Assembly: GCA_021732995.1 (NCBI GenBank) | Contig: JAKFWA010000018.1 | Span: 1-57,136, forward strand | DNA length: 57,136 bases | Direction: 5' to 3' | Origin: Planctomycetaceae bacterium | GTDB taxonomy: Bacteria; Planctomycetota; Planctomycetia; Planctomycetales; Planctomycetaceae | Shown here: one piece after another, positions 27,970-36,077 of the stretch | Layout of the letters: the number at the start of each line of letters is the position of its first letter | How positions within the stretch are numbered: the first letter of the stretch is position 1 | Position numbers and translations under genes: made by a program | Notes under the pieces: model-generated | The model's database searches: none | Told to the model about the DNA's origin: nothing | What the model saw: only the letters and a program-made list of their open reading frames with translations

Positions 27970-29618
27970 CAGCTCTCAACCTCCAGCAACGCCTGCAACG
28001 CCTCGTTCGGCAGCAGCTTGATCAGGTCCGGGTAAATGATCGGGTATCCGCCCAACTGCTCGGGCAACGCCAGCGGCAGACCACTCAGCAGGATCCATGA
28101 TCCACTCGGCAACTGTTCGATCGCCAGCACCGGCAGATCCGCAAACTCGACGGTGGTGTAGGTGTGCGGAGAACTCAGCGGCACGTTGCCATTATTCCAG
28201 GCCAGAGCGTCCAGAGTCAGCAGCACGTCGCCGCCGCTGATCTTTCCCACGTTCTCAAACGGCAACTGGGACCAGGCAGCGTCATACGCCAGAGACGTCG
28301 CCGACCGCTTCGTGTCGATATCCACCAGGCGGCTCATCAGCGGGTGAGTGGATGCCGTCTTGCGGAAGTGGTACTCCACAAAGGACCGCTCCAGATAAGG
28401 TGGAATTCCATGGTCTGTCGTCGTCACGGGATAATCGAACGACCACATCGCAATTGGCAGACACGCTGGCGGCAGGCTGCTGGCGTTCCAGTACGTCGAC
28501 GGACAGGTCAGCGGACAACCCACCGGTGTCGCCATATCGATCGACAGCCCGGTCATCGACATGCCCGAGCCCAGCGCGGACAGCACGTTGTTGAAGATCG
28601 GAGTCTGGTAGTTCCACGGATCATTCAGCTTGAAGCACACATCCCCGCCGCTATCGACGTAGCCCGTCGCTCCGTTAATCACCAGCAGTTTGCCGCCCAG
28701 ATCCAGCCAGTCGTTGAGGTTATCCGTCATGTCCTCCATCGGCATCGGCGTAGGCACTCCGGACGCCGTCGTGAACCGCCGTCCGCGACCGACGAACACC
28801 ACCTTCGCCCGGTCGAAGTCGTACAGATCCAGCCCTGGAGAAATCGGGTAGCTGTATTGCTCAGTGCCAGCCATGAAGGCGACGCGATCATAAATGGACC
28901 GCAGCCGCACCGGGTCGTAATCGGTATAGACTTCCACCCGGCACGCATGCCCGGCACTCTGGTGCTGATCAATCTTCACGTGCGGGTCCAGGATATCACC
29001 CGCCCACGCGCGAGCATCCATTTCCGTCTCATTCGCCGTGCGGCATTCAATGCCCTGCTTGTCGGGATCGGTCTCACCCTCGGGTAAGCACGTCAGCGAC
29101 GCCGGCCAGTTGACCGTGACCGCGTGGCCACATTCGCAGCGGATGCCACCGAGCTGCAATTCGTAATCCGCCCAGTCACCTGACCCGTCTTCGCCGATCC
29201 AGTCCCATTCATCGAAGTACCCGACGTGAAACCCATGCCCACCGAACACCGTCGCCCCGTTGTAGTGCGCGTTCTGTTCGCCGCTGTTTGTGTGCCCGAG
29301 GAACATCGGCGCATACATCAACCAGTTCCGCAGCACTCCGATGGCCAGCACGTCGCCATCAAACGCATCGCGCATGAACGTGCCGACTGGCGATCGATAC
29401 TCGGCATCCGCGCGAAAGTTCTTGCCGACGATCCGCCAGAGCAAATTCGTCTCGTGCTGCCGCTCCTGCAGGTACGTTGCCCAGTGATTGATGTTGTCCA
29501 GAAACCCCTGCAACGTCCGCACATCGCGCGACCCGCTGAAGTCCCGGTTGCCACTCCAGCGGAGTAGCACACCGACTTTCGGAAACGGACAGTCGCAGCA
29601 GGTGCAGGGTTTGGCCAT
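27966..29618 (-). CDS. Large hypothetical phage-element protein
   Basis: About 550 aa from MAKPCTCCDCPF; an earlier start would translate the nonamer repeat as 'KSHGSHLSH'. The N-terminus has a CTCCDC cluster. The protein is rich in aromatic residues and Gly/Asp with scattered Cys ('GGIRCECGHAVTVNW', 'CPLTCPSTYW') and contains 'GKLLVINGATGYVDSGGDVCFKLND'. The last third reads 'AWNNGNVPLSSPHTYTTVEFADLPVLAIEQLPSG'. No signal peptide, membrane helix or catalytic motif is clear. By position at the distal end of the tail operon it may be a tail fibre or accessory virion protein; this is inference only. Confidence 0.65.
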   Translation of the reverse strand: MAKPCTCCDCPFPKVGVLLRWSGNRDFSGSRDVRTLQGFLDNINHWATYLQERQHETNLLWRIVGKNFRADAEYRSPVGTFMRDAFDGDVLAIGVLRNWLMYAPMFLGHTNSGEQNAHYNGATVFGGHGFHVGYFDEWDWIGEDGSGDWADYELQLGGIRCECGHAVTVNWPASLTCLPEGETDPDKQGIECRTANETEMDARAWAGDILDPHVKIDQHQSAGHACRVEVYTDYDPVRLRSIYDRVAFMAGTEQYSYPISPGLDLYDFDRAKVVFVGRGRRFTTASGVPTPMPMEDMTDNLNDWLDLGGKLLVINGATGYVDSGGDVCFKLNDPWNYQTPIFNNVLSALGSGMSMTGLSIDMATPVGCPLTCPSTYWNASSLPPACLPIAMWSFDYPVTTTDHGIPPYLERSFVEYHFRKTASTHPLMSRLVDIDTKRSATSLAYDAAWSQLPFENVGKISGGDVLLTLDALAWNNGNVPLSSPHTYTTVEFADLPVLAIEQLPSGSWILLSGLPLALPEQLGGYPIIYPDLIKLLPNEALQALLEVESW

Positions 29619-29652
29619 GTTGATCGGTCGCCGGGTTCGGTTCGTCGTTAGT

Positions 29653-29676
29653 GGCCCGCACTCTCCGTGTGCGGGC
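29653..29676. repeat. Short GC hairpin next to nonamer copy 4
   Basis: GCCCGCAC and GTGCGGGC form an 8-bp stem around TCTCC, directly beside the nonamer palindrome. No T-run follows on either strand. Confidence 0.5.
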
Positions 29677-29680
29677 ATTT

Positions 29681-29746
29681 CATGGGACAGATGGGACCCG
29701 TGGGACTTATGAAACACATCGGTCGCATTCGTCCCCTCCGTCCCAT
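29681..29746. repeat. Nonamer palindrome, copy 4
   Basis: Left CATGGGACAGATGGGACCCG then TGGGACTTATGA; right CATCGGTCG, CATTCGTCC, CCTCCGTCC, CATC. Intergenic on the minus-strand operon. Confidence 0.85.
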
Positions 29747-29758
29747 CCGCCGGAACGT

Positions 29759-30490
29759 TCAGCGTTCAATCACCGCCACCACATCGGGCGCACCCGGCCC
29801 CGTGGCATCCGGCACCACCATCAGATCGGTCTCACCGCTCAGATCAGGCACCAGCTTCGTGATGCTGCCGTCCACGTTCTCTGCGACGACGTTGAAGGTG
29901 TAGGTCTCACCGTCTTCCAGTCCAGACACCGCCGCGTAGAACGTGCGCTGGTTCGATCGGAACGTCACTTCCACGTCGGCCGGTGACGTCGGCCCGTCAA
30001 CACAGGTCAGCACGAACTTCGCCGGTTGAGGTCCCGGTTCGTGAAACCAGTCCCAGGCAAAGCGGACTCCACCACCCGCCAGCCGCAGGATCTGCCACAC
30101 GACGCCTCGGCCGGCCAGAGTCGGAGTCACCGCACCCTCGTCATCGACGGCCAGCAGCGTCGCGCCCTGCAGGACAGGTAACTCGATGCCGTCACGATGC
30201 GGCCGCACCTGCACCCAGACGTCTTTGCCGAAGTAGTCTTCGCCCAGAGTGATCACCGGTTGAGTCGGAGCTTTCACGACCGCCAGCGCCGGAGCCGCCC
30301 GCAGCACGTTGTCCGCTCCGAAGTCCCAGCCCGTGCACATCAGCCGACGGCCTTCGGTCAACAGTCGAGTGTCCCGGTACCGGATCCGATCCGGCGAACT
30401 GGCATCCGGCGGCGACGCATACACCGCCACCCCGTAGCCACCAGCGAAGCGGCTGTTCGTCAGCACTGTTTTGCCGCCAAGTAATCGCAT
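29759..30490 (-). CDS. Phage tail-distal protein with fibronectin III-like domain
   Basis: About 243 aa from MRLLGGKTVL. Residues about 155-225 read as a fibronectin type III-like fold ('AKFVLTCVDGPTSPADVEVTF', 'FYAAVSGLEDGETYTFNVVAENVDG'), common in phage tail fibres and accessory virion proteins. The N-terminal part is beta-rich with 'RIRYRDTRLLTEGRRLMCTGW'. No membrane segment. Flanked by nonamer palindromes on both sides, one of which begins 12 bases after the stop. Confidence 0.65.
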   Translation of the reverse strand: MRLLGGKTVLTNSRFAGGYGVAVYASPPDASSPDRIRYRDTRLLTEGRRLMCTGWDFGADNVLRAAPALAVVKAPTQPVITLGEDYFGKDVWVQVRPHRDGIELPVLQGATLLAVDDEGAVTPTLAGRGVVWQILRLAGGGVRFAWDWFHEPGPQPAKFVLTCVDGPTSPADVEVTFRSNQRTFYAAVSGLEDGETYTFNVVAENVDGSITKLVPDLSGETDLMVVPDATGPGAPDVVAVIER

Positions 30491-30534
30491 GATCGCGTGC
30501 TCTTCCAAACTGTGGCTGTAAATCAACAGTCATT

Positions 30535-30602
30535 CTCATGGGACCAATGGGACCTGTGGGACTAATGAATTCATCGGTCCCACTTGTCCCATAAGTCCCA
30601 TC
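30535..30602. repeat. Nonamer palindrome, copy 5
   Basis: Left TCTCATGGGACCAATGGGAC then CTGTGGGACTAATGA; right CATCGGTCC, CACTTGTCC, CATAAGTCC, CATC. Its right edge touches the stop of the gene ending at 30601. Confidence 0.9.
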
Positions 30603-31287
30603 AACCAGCGGTCGCAAACTGCACCGTCCGCACCGCAGTCACCCCGCCACACGTCAAAGTGAGCGTCACCAGATAGTTCCGGTTGTCCAACAAACCGGGC
30701 GTTTCATGCGTCAGCGAAAACGTATGGTTCGCCTTAACGGTCTGGGCGCTGATCGTCAGCGTGTCGACCGAGGCACCCTGTTCGCGCACGGTCGCGGCCA
30801 GCGTGGCGGTGTTGTCCAGAGTCGCGATCGGCACCAGAGCTGAATCATGCAGCACGCTGACCAGCAGATAAGCCTTGTCGTCACCCGGCCCGGCTTCCGG
30901 GTCGAAGCCTGGCTGCACGTCAAACCGCAGCTCCCGCGACGCCAGGTCCGCTAGCCGCACCGACAACGGCGGGTTGCCCGGATGGCTCATGATTGTGTCC
31001 GCCGCAAGGCTTTCGCTGCCGCCGACCTTCTCCCGCCAGAACACCGAATAATCCGCGGCGGTCGCTTTCTTGTTCAGCCGCGACAGTTCAACGCTGCTGC
31101 TGTAGTGGCTGAAGGCTGACCCCGCGATTGTCCGCGCGACCACATCACCCGGCCCAGGTTGAGTCACACTGCCCGACGCCTTGAACGTGCTGTCCGACCA
31201 GTCAAACCACAGCCCATCCGACACCCGCTGAATCGACGGATAAACGGTCAGGCTGGCTGCCAGAACGATGGAAAGTGGTTCTAACAT
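30601..31287 (-). CDS. Phage-element structural-type protein
   Basis: About 228 aa from MLEPLSIVLAASL, preceded by GGAGTCAC. Composition is beta-rich (Thr, Val, Ser) as in virion proteins: 'VYPSIQRVSDGLWFDWSDSTFKASGSVTQPGPGDVV' and a C-terminal Ig-like half ('KANHTFSLTHETPGLLDNRNYLVTLTLTCGGVTAVRTVQF'). The initial hydrophobic stretch is short and not a convincing signal peptide. No named family. Probably tail or fibre associated by neighbourhood. Confidence 0.65.
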   Translation of the reverse strand: MLEPLSIVLAASLTVYPSIQRVSDGLWFDWSDSTFKASGSVTQPGPGDVVARTIAGSAFSHYSSSVELSRLNKKATAADYSVFWREKVGGSESLAADTIMSHPGNPPLSVRLADLASRELRFDVQPGFDPEAGPGDDKAYLLVSVLHDSALVPIATLDNTATLAATVREQGASVDTLTISAQTVKANHTFSLTHETPGLLDNRNYLVTLTLTCGGVTAVRTVQFATAG

Positions 31288-31317
31288 AGTGACTCCGATG
31301 TGCTTTGTTGCCTGCAA

Positions 31318-31394
31318 CTCAGGGGACCAATGGGACGCATGCGACCGATGATTTTCTGTTTGTCATCGGTCCCACAGGTCCCATCAGTCCCATT
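31318..31394. repeat. Nonamer palindrome, copy 6
   Basis: Left CTCAGGGGACCAATGGGACG then CATGCGACCGATGA; loop TTTTCTGTTTGT; right CATCGGTCC, CACAGGTCC, CATCAGTCC, CATT. A good reference copy for the consensus. Confidence 0.92.
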
Positions 31395-32228
31395 TCAACC
31401 GCCACTACCCCACGCCGCCGCGCTCCCCCGAGCGATCGCGATCTCTTCATCGACCCACGCTCGCGCCTTCCGGGCGTGTTCGCTGCCGGAGATCTTCGAC
31501 CCCGGATAACTGCGCGCGTGACCGTGCCACTCATCGACCAGGTGTTCATAATTCAGATCGTGCCCGATGATCCGCCGATTGATGGCCGCCTGCTGCAGAC
31601 ACAGATTGAAGGTCACTTCCGTGTCCCACGTTTGCAGAGCGATCTCTCCGAGCCCGAACTCGTCGCGAGCCACCGCGTACGACCAGCCGCAGGCACGCAA
31701 CGCGGGCAGATAACCCATCGTCAGCGAATGCCCGAGCATGCCTCGCCAGTTGCTGGCGATCCAGCCGTTGACGTGATCTCGCGGACTGATCTCGTAACCG
31801 ACCACGGGCGTGTCCGAGTCACATAGCGACGCCCAGTGTTCCACCAGGTCACGCCGCCGCGGGAAGACATCCACGTGAGACCACAGCACGCGCGGAGTGT
31901 CCGCGAAGATCTGCGACAGCTCGCAGGCGATGGCCACCGGCTCGCTGGCGTGCTTCCAGAGTCGCTGTTGCAGCAGGTGCAACCGGACGTTCGGCCCAGC
32001 GGCAGCGCAGATCTTCTTCAGAGCCGGCAGGTTGTCGGGCGTGCTGCCGGTATCGACGACATCAATCACCACCGGGTGAGTCTGCAGCAGCCACAACGGC
32101 AGCACCGCTTCCAGCAGGTCCGGCGTGTCACGGTGTGGCAGATTGATCGTGACTGGCTGGTTCGCGCCGCATGATCGACTCACCGCTCCCTGACGCCGCA
32201 GTCGTTCTTCTCTCAGGTTCCGACTCAT
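31395..32228 (-). CDS. Glycosyltransferase-like protein (GT-A type)
   Basis: About 277 aa. The start MSRNLREERL overlaps the upstream stop (TGATG). A GT2-like layout is visible: 'PVTINLPHRDTPDLLEAVLPLWLLQTHPVVIDVVDTGSTPDN' near 25-65, then 'RVLWSHVDVFPRRRDLVEHW' with a DxD-like HVDVF near 135, and 'SLTMGYLPALRACGWSYAVARDEFGLGEIALQTWDTEVTFN'. It would transfer a sugar from a nucleotide donor; donor and acceptor are unknown. It belongs to a tightly overlapping four-gene cassette with nucleotidyltransferase-like, DUF551 and pyruvyltransferase-like genes, which suggests modification of a phage or host surface glycan. Confidence 0.65.
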   Translation of the reverse strand: MSRNLREERLRRQGAVSRSCGANQPVTINLPHRDTPDLLEAVLPLWLLQTHPVVIDVVDTGSTPDNLPALKKICAAAGPNVRLHLLQQRLWKHASEPVAIACELSQIFADTPRVLWSHVDVFPRRRDLVEHWASLCDSDTPVVGYEISPRDHVNGWIASNWRGMLGHSLTMGYLPALRACGWSYAVARDEFGLGEIALQTWDTEVTFNLCLQQAAINRRIIGHDLNYEHLVDEWHGHARSYPGSKISGSEHARKARAWVDEEIAIARGSAAAWGSGG

Positions 32229-32545
32229 CAAGTCACTTTCCACAATGGTATGGCATCACGAATGACCGCCGCCCCCTGTTCGCAGGGCAGCACCGTGATC
32301 ACATGAAACACCGTCAGGGCGGATGCCCCCTGCTTAAACACTTCCTTGATCCGTTGCTCAAAGTGTTCGTGTCGCTTCGTGCTGAAGCGGCGGAAGATCA
32401 CCATGAAATCCCAGTCACTTTCCGCCGTGAAGTCGTTCCGCGACCGCGAACCGATCTGCCACAGCGCTTCAATCTCGAACTCAGTCAGCACTGGCTCGAG
32501 CCGATCGCGAAGCTGTTGGTCCCAGGTGCACGAGATCAGCCACAT
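32228..32545 (-). CDS. Small nucleotidyltransferase-like protein
   Basis: About 105 aa from MWLISCTWDQ. The pattern 'IGSRSRNDFTAESDWDFMVIF' matches the G-S-R-x-SDxD active-site signature of the minimal nucleotidyltransferase (MNT/Pol-beta) fold, in which the two aspartates bind the catalytic metal. Such small proteins are often one half of a toxin-antitoxin pair or modify small molecules; no HEPN-like partner is adjacent. It overlaps the DUF551 gene upstream by about 10 bp and the glycosyltransferase gene downstream by 1 bp. Confidence 0.7.
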   Translation of the reverse strand: MWLISCTWDQQLRDRLEPVLTEFEIEALWQIGSRSRNDFTAESDWDFMVIFRRFSTKRHEHFEQRIKEVFKQGASALTVFHVITVLPCEQGAAVIRDAIPLWKVT

Positions 32546-33021
32546 GCTGCCCCCAGTGTCCGGTCGCCGACATTGAGGTCGCTCGTTTCTGACGGAAGGG
32601 CGGGCAGCGGCATCCAGTGAGTGACCACACAGTTGCGCTTCCACCAATCCCCCAGCCAATCATTGGGGATGTCGTGGAACTGATCGGTAACAATGAACTG
32701 ACGCCCGTCCCCTTGATCTTCAACCAACACCAGGACACGTTTACTCGCGTCACGACAGGGCGTCCGAGGAAAAGCATCCACAGCAGAAATCCAGCCCGCA
32801 GCGGGCGGCTTCTCTGGCAGAGGCATCCAGTGCGTCACGAAGGGATTCAGACCAGGCGTCGGGTGATTGGCGCGACACTCTTGCAACATGGTCCGAAGCC
32901 CAACCACAAGAGCCCACCGATGTCGTGTGGTTTCATTCAAATACGAGACCAACACGTCATCCCCAGCAGTTCCATCAGTCGGCACGGTGGGCAGCGATTC
33001 TCTCACATCAATCCAATTCAT
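32536..33021 (-). CDS. Tandem DUF551 protein
   Basis: About 161 aa from MNWIDVRESLP. Two copies of the short phage domain DUF551 are visible, each starting with a W-I-x-V/A pattern and ending in 'VTHWMPLP' (first copy about 1-75 ending 'FVTHWMPLPEKPP', second about 78-150 ending 'VVTHWMPLPALP'). DUF551 normally occurs as a single copy of about 60 residues in phage genomes and has no known function. It is coupled to its neighbours by ATGA overlaps. Confidence 0.75.
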   Translation of the reverse strand: MNWIDVRESLPTVPTDGTAGDDVLVSYLNETTRHRWALVVGLRTMLQECRANHPTPGLNPFVTHWMPLPEKPPAAGWISAVDAFPRTPCRDASKRVLVLVEDQGDGRQFIVTDQFHDIPNDWLGDWWKRNCVVTHWMPLPALPSETSDLNVGDRTLGAACG

Positions 33022-33800
33022 TGCGCCGCCTCCCACGCCGCCGCCGCGGTATCAGCCCAGCCACACCCCAGGGCCTGCAGGCTGCTGCAGAAGATCGACC
33101 GGCACTTGTGGTACGAGTTCGGCAGCAGCGTCACCTTGCGGCGTTGCAACAGCCCGGCGATTGCGAAGTGCAACCGGTTGGTGATGATGTGATCCCAGCT
33201 CGCCGCCAGCTTCAGATAAGCCTCGACGCTCGCCGCCATACCGGCTGGGTCACCTAAGTCCTGAGGATGAGTCTCCGCAATCTGTTCCCACCCGCGCCGC
33301 AGAAACAACCCCACGCGTCTGCCATTGGTCCCACAAGCCCCATCAGTCCCATTAGCTGCCCCACCCATAAACTGCGGGCAGTCATACCCCAGCGCCAGAT
33401 CCGGCGCGATGTCGCTCCTGTGGTGATACTTCAGGCTGCGGTGATCGCGGAACCAGACTTTTTCATAGGCGAGATGATGTTCGCTGTACCCGTCGCCCGT
33501 TTGAGGCAACACGGTCACCGGCAAGCCGGTCGACAACGCCCACTCCCGTTTCCGCCGCTCCAGCTCATACTTGCCGAAGTTCCCAGCCCCGGCACTGAAG
33601 ATGGCTTGCAGCGTGCACGGCAACGGCAGCCCGTGAGTCACCTCGATCAACTCCACCCCGAAGTGCCCGCACAGTTGCTTCGTGGCCGCATCAATGAGCC
33701 AGTCGCCGATGTTCCCGTTCGCGCGCAGGTAGCCGACTCGCTGACCACGGAACGGGGCGAAGACGTCTTCCCAGGTTGATGGCGACAACACGGCTGGCAT
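33018..33800 (-). CDS. Polysaccharide pyruvyltransferase-like protein
   Basis: About 260 aa. The start MPAVLSPSTWEDV overlaps the upstream stop (TGATG). The family layout is recognisable: 'YLRANGNIGDWLIDAATKQL' at the N-terminus, 'AGAGNFGKYELERRKREW', 'VTVLPQTGDG', and a C-terminal half with 'RRVGLFLRRGWEQI', 'LKLAASWDHIITNRLHFAIAGLLQRRKVTLLPNSYHK'. Such enzymes add ketal pyruvate to sugars of surface polysaccharides. The segment 'AANGTDGACGTNG' just before the second half is encoded by a half nonamer repeat, so the repeat has entered the coding sequence between the two lobes. Confidence 0.75.
   Translation of the reverse strand: MPAVLSPSTWEDVFAPFRGQRVGYLRANGNIGDWLIDAATKQLCGHFGVELIEVTHGLPLPCTLQAIFSAGAGNFGKYELERRKREWALSTGLPVTVLPQTGDGYSEHHLAYEKVWFRDHRSLKYHHRSDIAPDLALGYDCPQFMGGAANGTDGACGTNGRRVGLFLRRGWEQIAETHPQDLGDPAGMAASVEAYLKLAASWDHIITNRLHFAIAGLLQRRKVTLLPNSYHKCRSIFCSSLQALGCGWADTAAAAWEAAQ
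33323..33353. repeat. Nonamer repeat, single arm, in frame
   Basis: Right-arm units CATTGGTCC, CACAAGCCC, CATCAGTCC, CATT inside the pyruvyltransferase-like gene, read on the minus strand as 'NGTDGACGTNG'. Confidence 0.75.
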
Positions 33801-35644
33801 CAGGCAAACCACTTTCTGGCGACGATCCGTTCGGACGTGTCGCAGTGGAATTCGAGTTCCAGCGTCTCTCCATCCGCTGGCAACTCGGGTTCTCCGGGAG
33901 TGCCGAAGTCGACGTTGTCCACCGCCGACAGATCCCCGGTCGCATCGTTGCTCGTCAGGACGATAATCAGTGTCTTGCCGGGTATCGGGTTGATGTGGTT
34001 GACCGTGTAGGTCCCGCTGCCGGGAGCCAGAGTCAGCCGCGCGCCGTCGTAATAGGTCCAGTCGATCGTGATGCCGGATTCGACGCCGCTGTCATCGACC
34101 GTCAGCAGTTCCACGTCCCCCATCCCTGCCGGGAACGTGATCGTGTAGGGATTGCTGCCCGTCACAACGACACCGCCCAGCGCTGTCAACGTCCTCAAGC
34201 CGGTCTGAATCGCGGCCGCGTTGTCGGTGACGTTCAGAGTTACCGAGTCGCCTCGGAATTCAACGTCGTATGTCCCGACGGAACCTGCGACCGTCAGAGT
34301 CTGCACTTCGGCACTGCCCGAGTTCGTCGGCGGAGTCGCCGTACCGCTGCCGCTGTTGTACAGCGTATCCAGAGCGCCATCGCTCAGGACGCGATAGGTC
34401 AGGACGCACTCATCAAACCGCAGAGCGGTCACCCCGATGCCACTGGGCAGGTTGTAGTAGACCTGAATGCCGGTGGCCGTGTTGTCGGTGTAGGTCCCAC
34501 TGGCTGTGGTCGAGTCCACACTGCCGCGATTAACGCTGATCTCCAGCAGCTTGCTGGACGCCGTCCAGCGACACGCGACGAACACCCATGTGTTGGACGG
34601 CACGGAGCCGAACGTAGTCGCGTCGACATGGCCGCTCGAAGCACCACGCAACACGCCCCAGCGAAACTGATTGCTCGCGTTCAACTGCAGGGCGTGAATC
34701 AGATTCGTGCCGCCGCCGTCTGTGTTGACGACGAACAGCGTCCCCTCACTGGTGGCAGACGAGTTGATCCGCACCCATCCCGCCCACGTCACATCACCCG
34801 AAGAAATCGCCCAGTCCAGTTCCGTGCTGCCGTACAGTTGCTCGTTGACCGCGAACTCGCAGCAGTTGCCCACCAGACCAGCCACACCGTCCGGCGTTCC
34901 CATGTTAACGGCCAGATCCAGCACGCCGGCATGCTCGGCGCGCGTGCCGCTGACCTCGTTGAAGTGCCACATCGCCTGCCACGCCGTCGTTCCGTCCGTG
35001 TCGGGATCAATCGTCACCTCACTGTCATCCGGCCCCACGGTGTCTTCCAGAATGATCGGGTGATCGTCGCTCTCGACCCACGCCAGGTACGTGTTGCCGT
35101 AGCCACCCACGTTCTTGCAGAGGAACTGGAACAGATCGCTCCGACCGGCAATCGCCAGTTGCTTGGGGTCGATGCCCCGCACGAACGTCACACCTTCCGG
35201 CCAGATCGCCGTCGCACCATCAACACCGTATGTCAGCTTGATGCGGACCTTTTCACCGACGGTCGGATTGACGAACTCAATCTGCCGGTCTCCGAGAATC
35301 GTGATCTCATGGTGTTCGCCGACGTCCTTATCCCAGTCGACGTTGATCGTGGCCGCGTCCGCATCCGCATGCAGCAGTTCCAGCCGATCGAACCGGAACG
35401 TGTTCGAAGGGTCGTTGTAGGTGATCTCGATGCCAATGCCCGCGATGAACGCCGTCGCCAGGTGATCGTCCACCTGTTCCTGAGTCACCCCGCCGCCACC
35501 AGTGGCCGCAATGGTGATGGTCTTCGCTCCGGAGTCGGCCGTCAGAGTGATGTTCGCGCCCTGCACCAGCCGGTAGCTGTTGAGCAGCGTCACTTCATCG
35601 CCAACCGTGATGAAGGTTTCGAAGGGTGCTGGTTGTGAGTGCAT
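33800..35644 (-). CDS. LamG-domain tail fibre-like protein
   Basis: About 614 aa. The N-terminus ('YRLVQGANITLTADSGAKTITIAATGGGGVTQEQVDDHL') is typical of phage tail-fibre heads. Residues about 215-435 form a concanavalin/LamG-like domain ('AWHFNEVSGT'-type start, 'VTWAGWVRINSS', 'EGTLFVVNTDGGGTN', 'TWVFVACRWTASSKLLEISVNRGSV', 'RFDECVLTYRVLSDGALDTLYNSG'). Beta modules follow ('QTLTVAGSVGTYDVEFRGDSVTLNVTDNAAAIQTGLRTL'). A carbohydrate- or receptor-binding fibre is likely. A long open frame on the opposite strand (33776-35638) is an antisense shadow. Confidence 0.78.
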   Translation of the reverse strand: MHSQPAPFETFITVGDEVTLLNSYRLVQGANITLTADSGAKTITIAATGGGGVTQEQVDDHLATAFIAGIGIEITYNDPSNTFRFDRLELLHADADAATINVDWDKDVGEHHEITILGDRQIEFVNPTVGEKVRIKLTYGVDGATAIWPEGVTFVRGIDPKQLAIAGRSDLFQFLCKNVGGYGNTYLAWVESDDHPIILEDTVGPDDSEVTIDPDTDGTTAWQAMWHFNEVSGTRAEHAGVLDLAVNMGTPDGVAGLVGNCCEFAVNEQLYGSTELDWAISSGDVTWAGWVRINSSATSEGTLFVVNTDGGGTNLIHALQLNASNQFRWGVLRGASSGHVDATTFGSVPSNTWVFVACRWTASSKLLEISVNRGSVDSTTASGTYTDNTATGIQVYYNLPSGIGVTALRFDECVLTYRVLSDGALDTLYNSGSGTATPPTNSGSAEVQTLTVAGSVGTYDVEFRGDSVTLNVTDNAAAIQTGLRTLTALGGVVVTGSNPYTITFPAGMGDVELLTVDDSGVESGITIDWTYYDGARLTLAPGSGTYTVNHINPIPGKTLIIVLTSNDATGDLSAVDNVDFGTPGEPELPADGETLELEFHCDTSERIVARKWFA

Positions 35645-35670
35645 AGTCTGCTCTGGTCGTCAGGTTGTTC

Positions 35671-35740
35671 TCAGGGGACCAATGGGACGCATGCGACCGA
35701 TGATGTTTTCATCGGTCCCACCAGTCCCATCCGTCCCATC
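35671..35740. repeat. Nonamer palindrome, copy 7
   Basis: Left TCAGGGGACCAATGGGACGC then ATGCGACCGATGA; loop TGTTTT; right CATCGGTCC, CACCAGTCC, CATCCGTCC, CATC. Four bases from the stop of the gene ending at 35745. Confidence 0.9.
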
Positions 35741-35744
35741 CCGA

Positions 35745-36077
35745 TCACGTGCCGCTCGTATTCCCCGGCCCGTCCTTAGCGCTCGTCTTCGGCCGTCCGC
35801 GTACCGGCATCCGCAACGCTGCAATCCGTGGCAAGATCCCGCTGAAGGTCTGCTTGCACTTTTGGCACACCTTCACGAACGCCCCGCAGTCGTTGGTGGT
35901 CACGTTCATGTTGATGGCGTTGCAGCCATCGTGCGGGCAAAACACATGCGCCTTGTTCGTCTCGACGGTGTTGACGACGTACCGCTGATCCGAGAACCGC
36001 GGCGGACACTTGTGGTTGCCGCGATCGACAAAGCCACACACGCCACAGCGCGGCGCGTTCCGACTCGTCCACGTCAT
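35745..36077 (-). CDS. Small multi-cysteine zinc-ribbon protein
   Basis: About 110 aa. Cysteine pairs CGVC (near 11-14), CPHDGC and CQKC are spaced as in zinc ribbons ('RCGVCGFVDRGNHKCPP', 'VFCPHDGCNAINMNVTT', 'VKVCQKCKQTFSGILP'), followed by a basic tail. The start overlaps the stop of the gene upstream (ATGA). It probably binds nucleic acid or zinc for structure. No named family. Confidence 0.65.
   Translation of the reverse strand: MTWTSRNAPRCGVCGFVDRGNHKCPPRFSDQRYVVNTVETNKAHVFCPHDGCNAINMNVTTNDCGAFVKVCQKCKQTFSGILPRIAALRMPVRGRPKTSAKDGPGNTSGT

Noticed and set aside
33776-35638. 620-aa open frame on the plus strand
   Set aside because: Exactly antisense to the LamG fibre-like gene; composition is Arg/His/Val-rich without domains, while the minus frame has recognisable structure.
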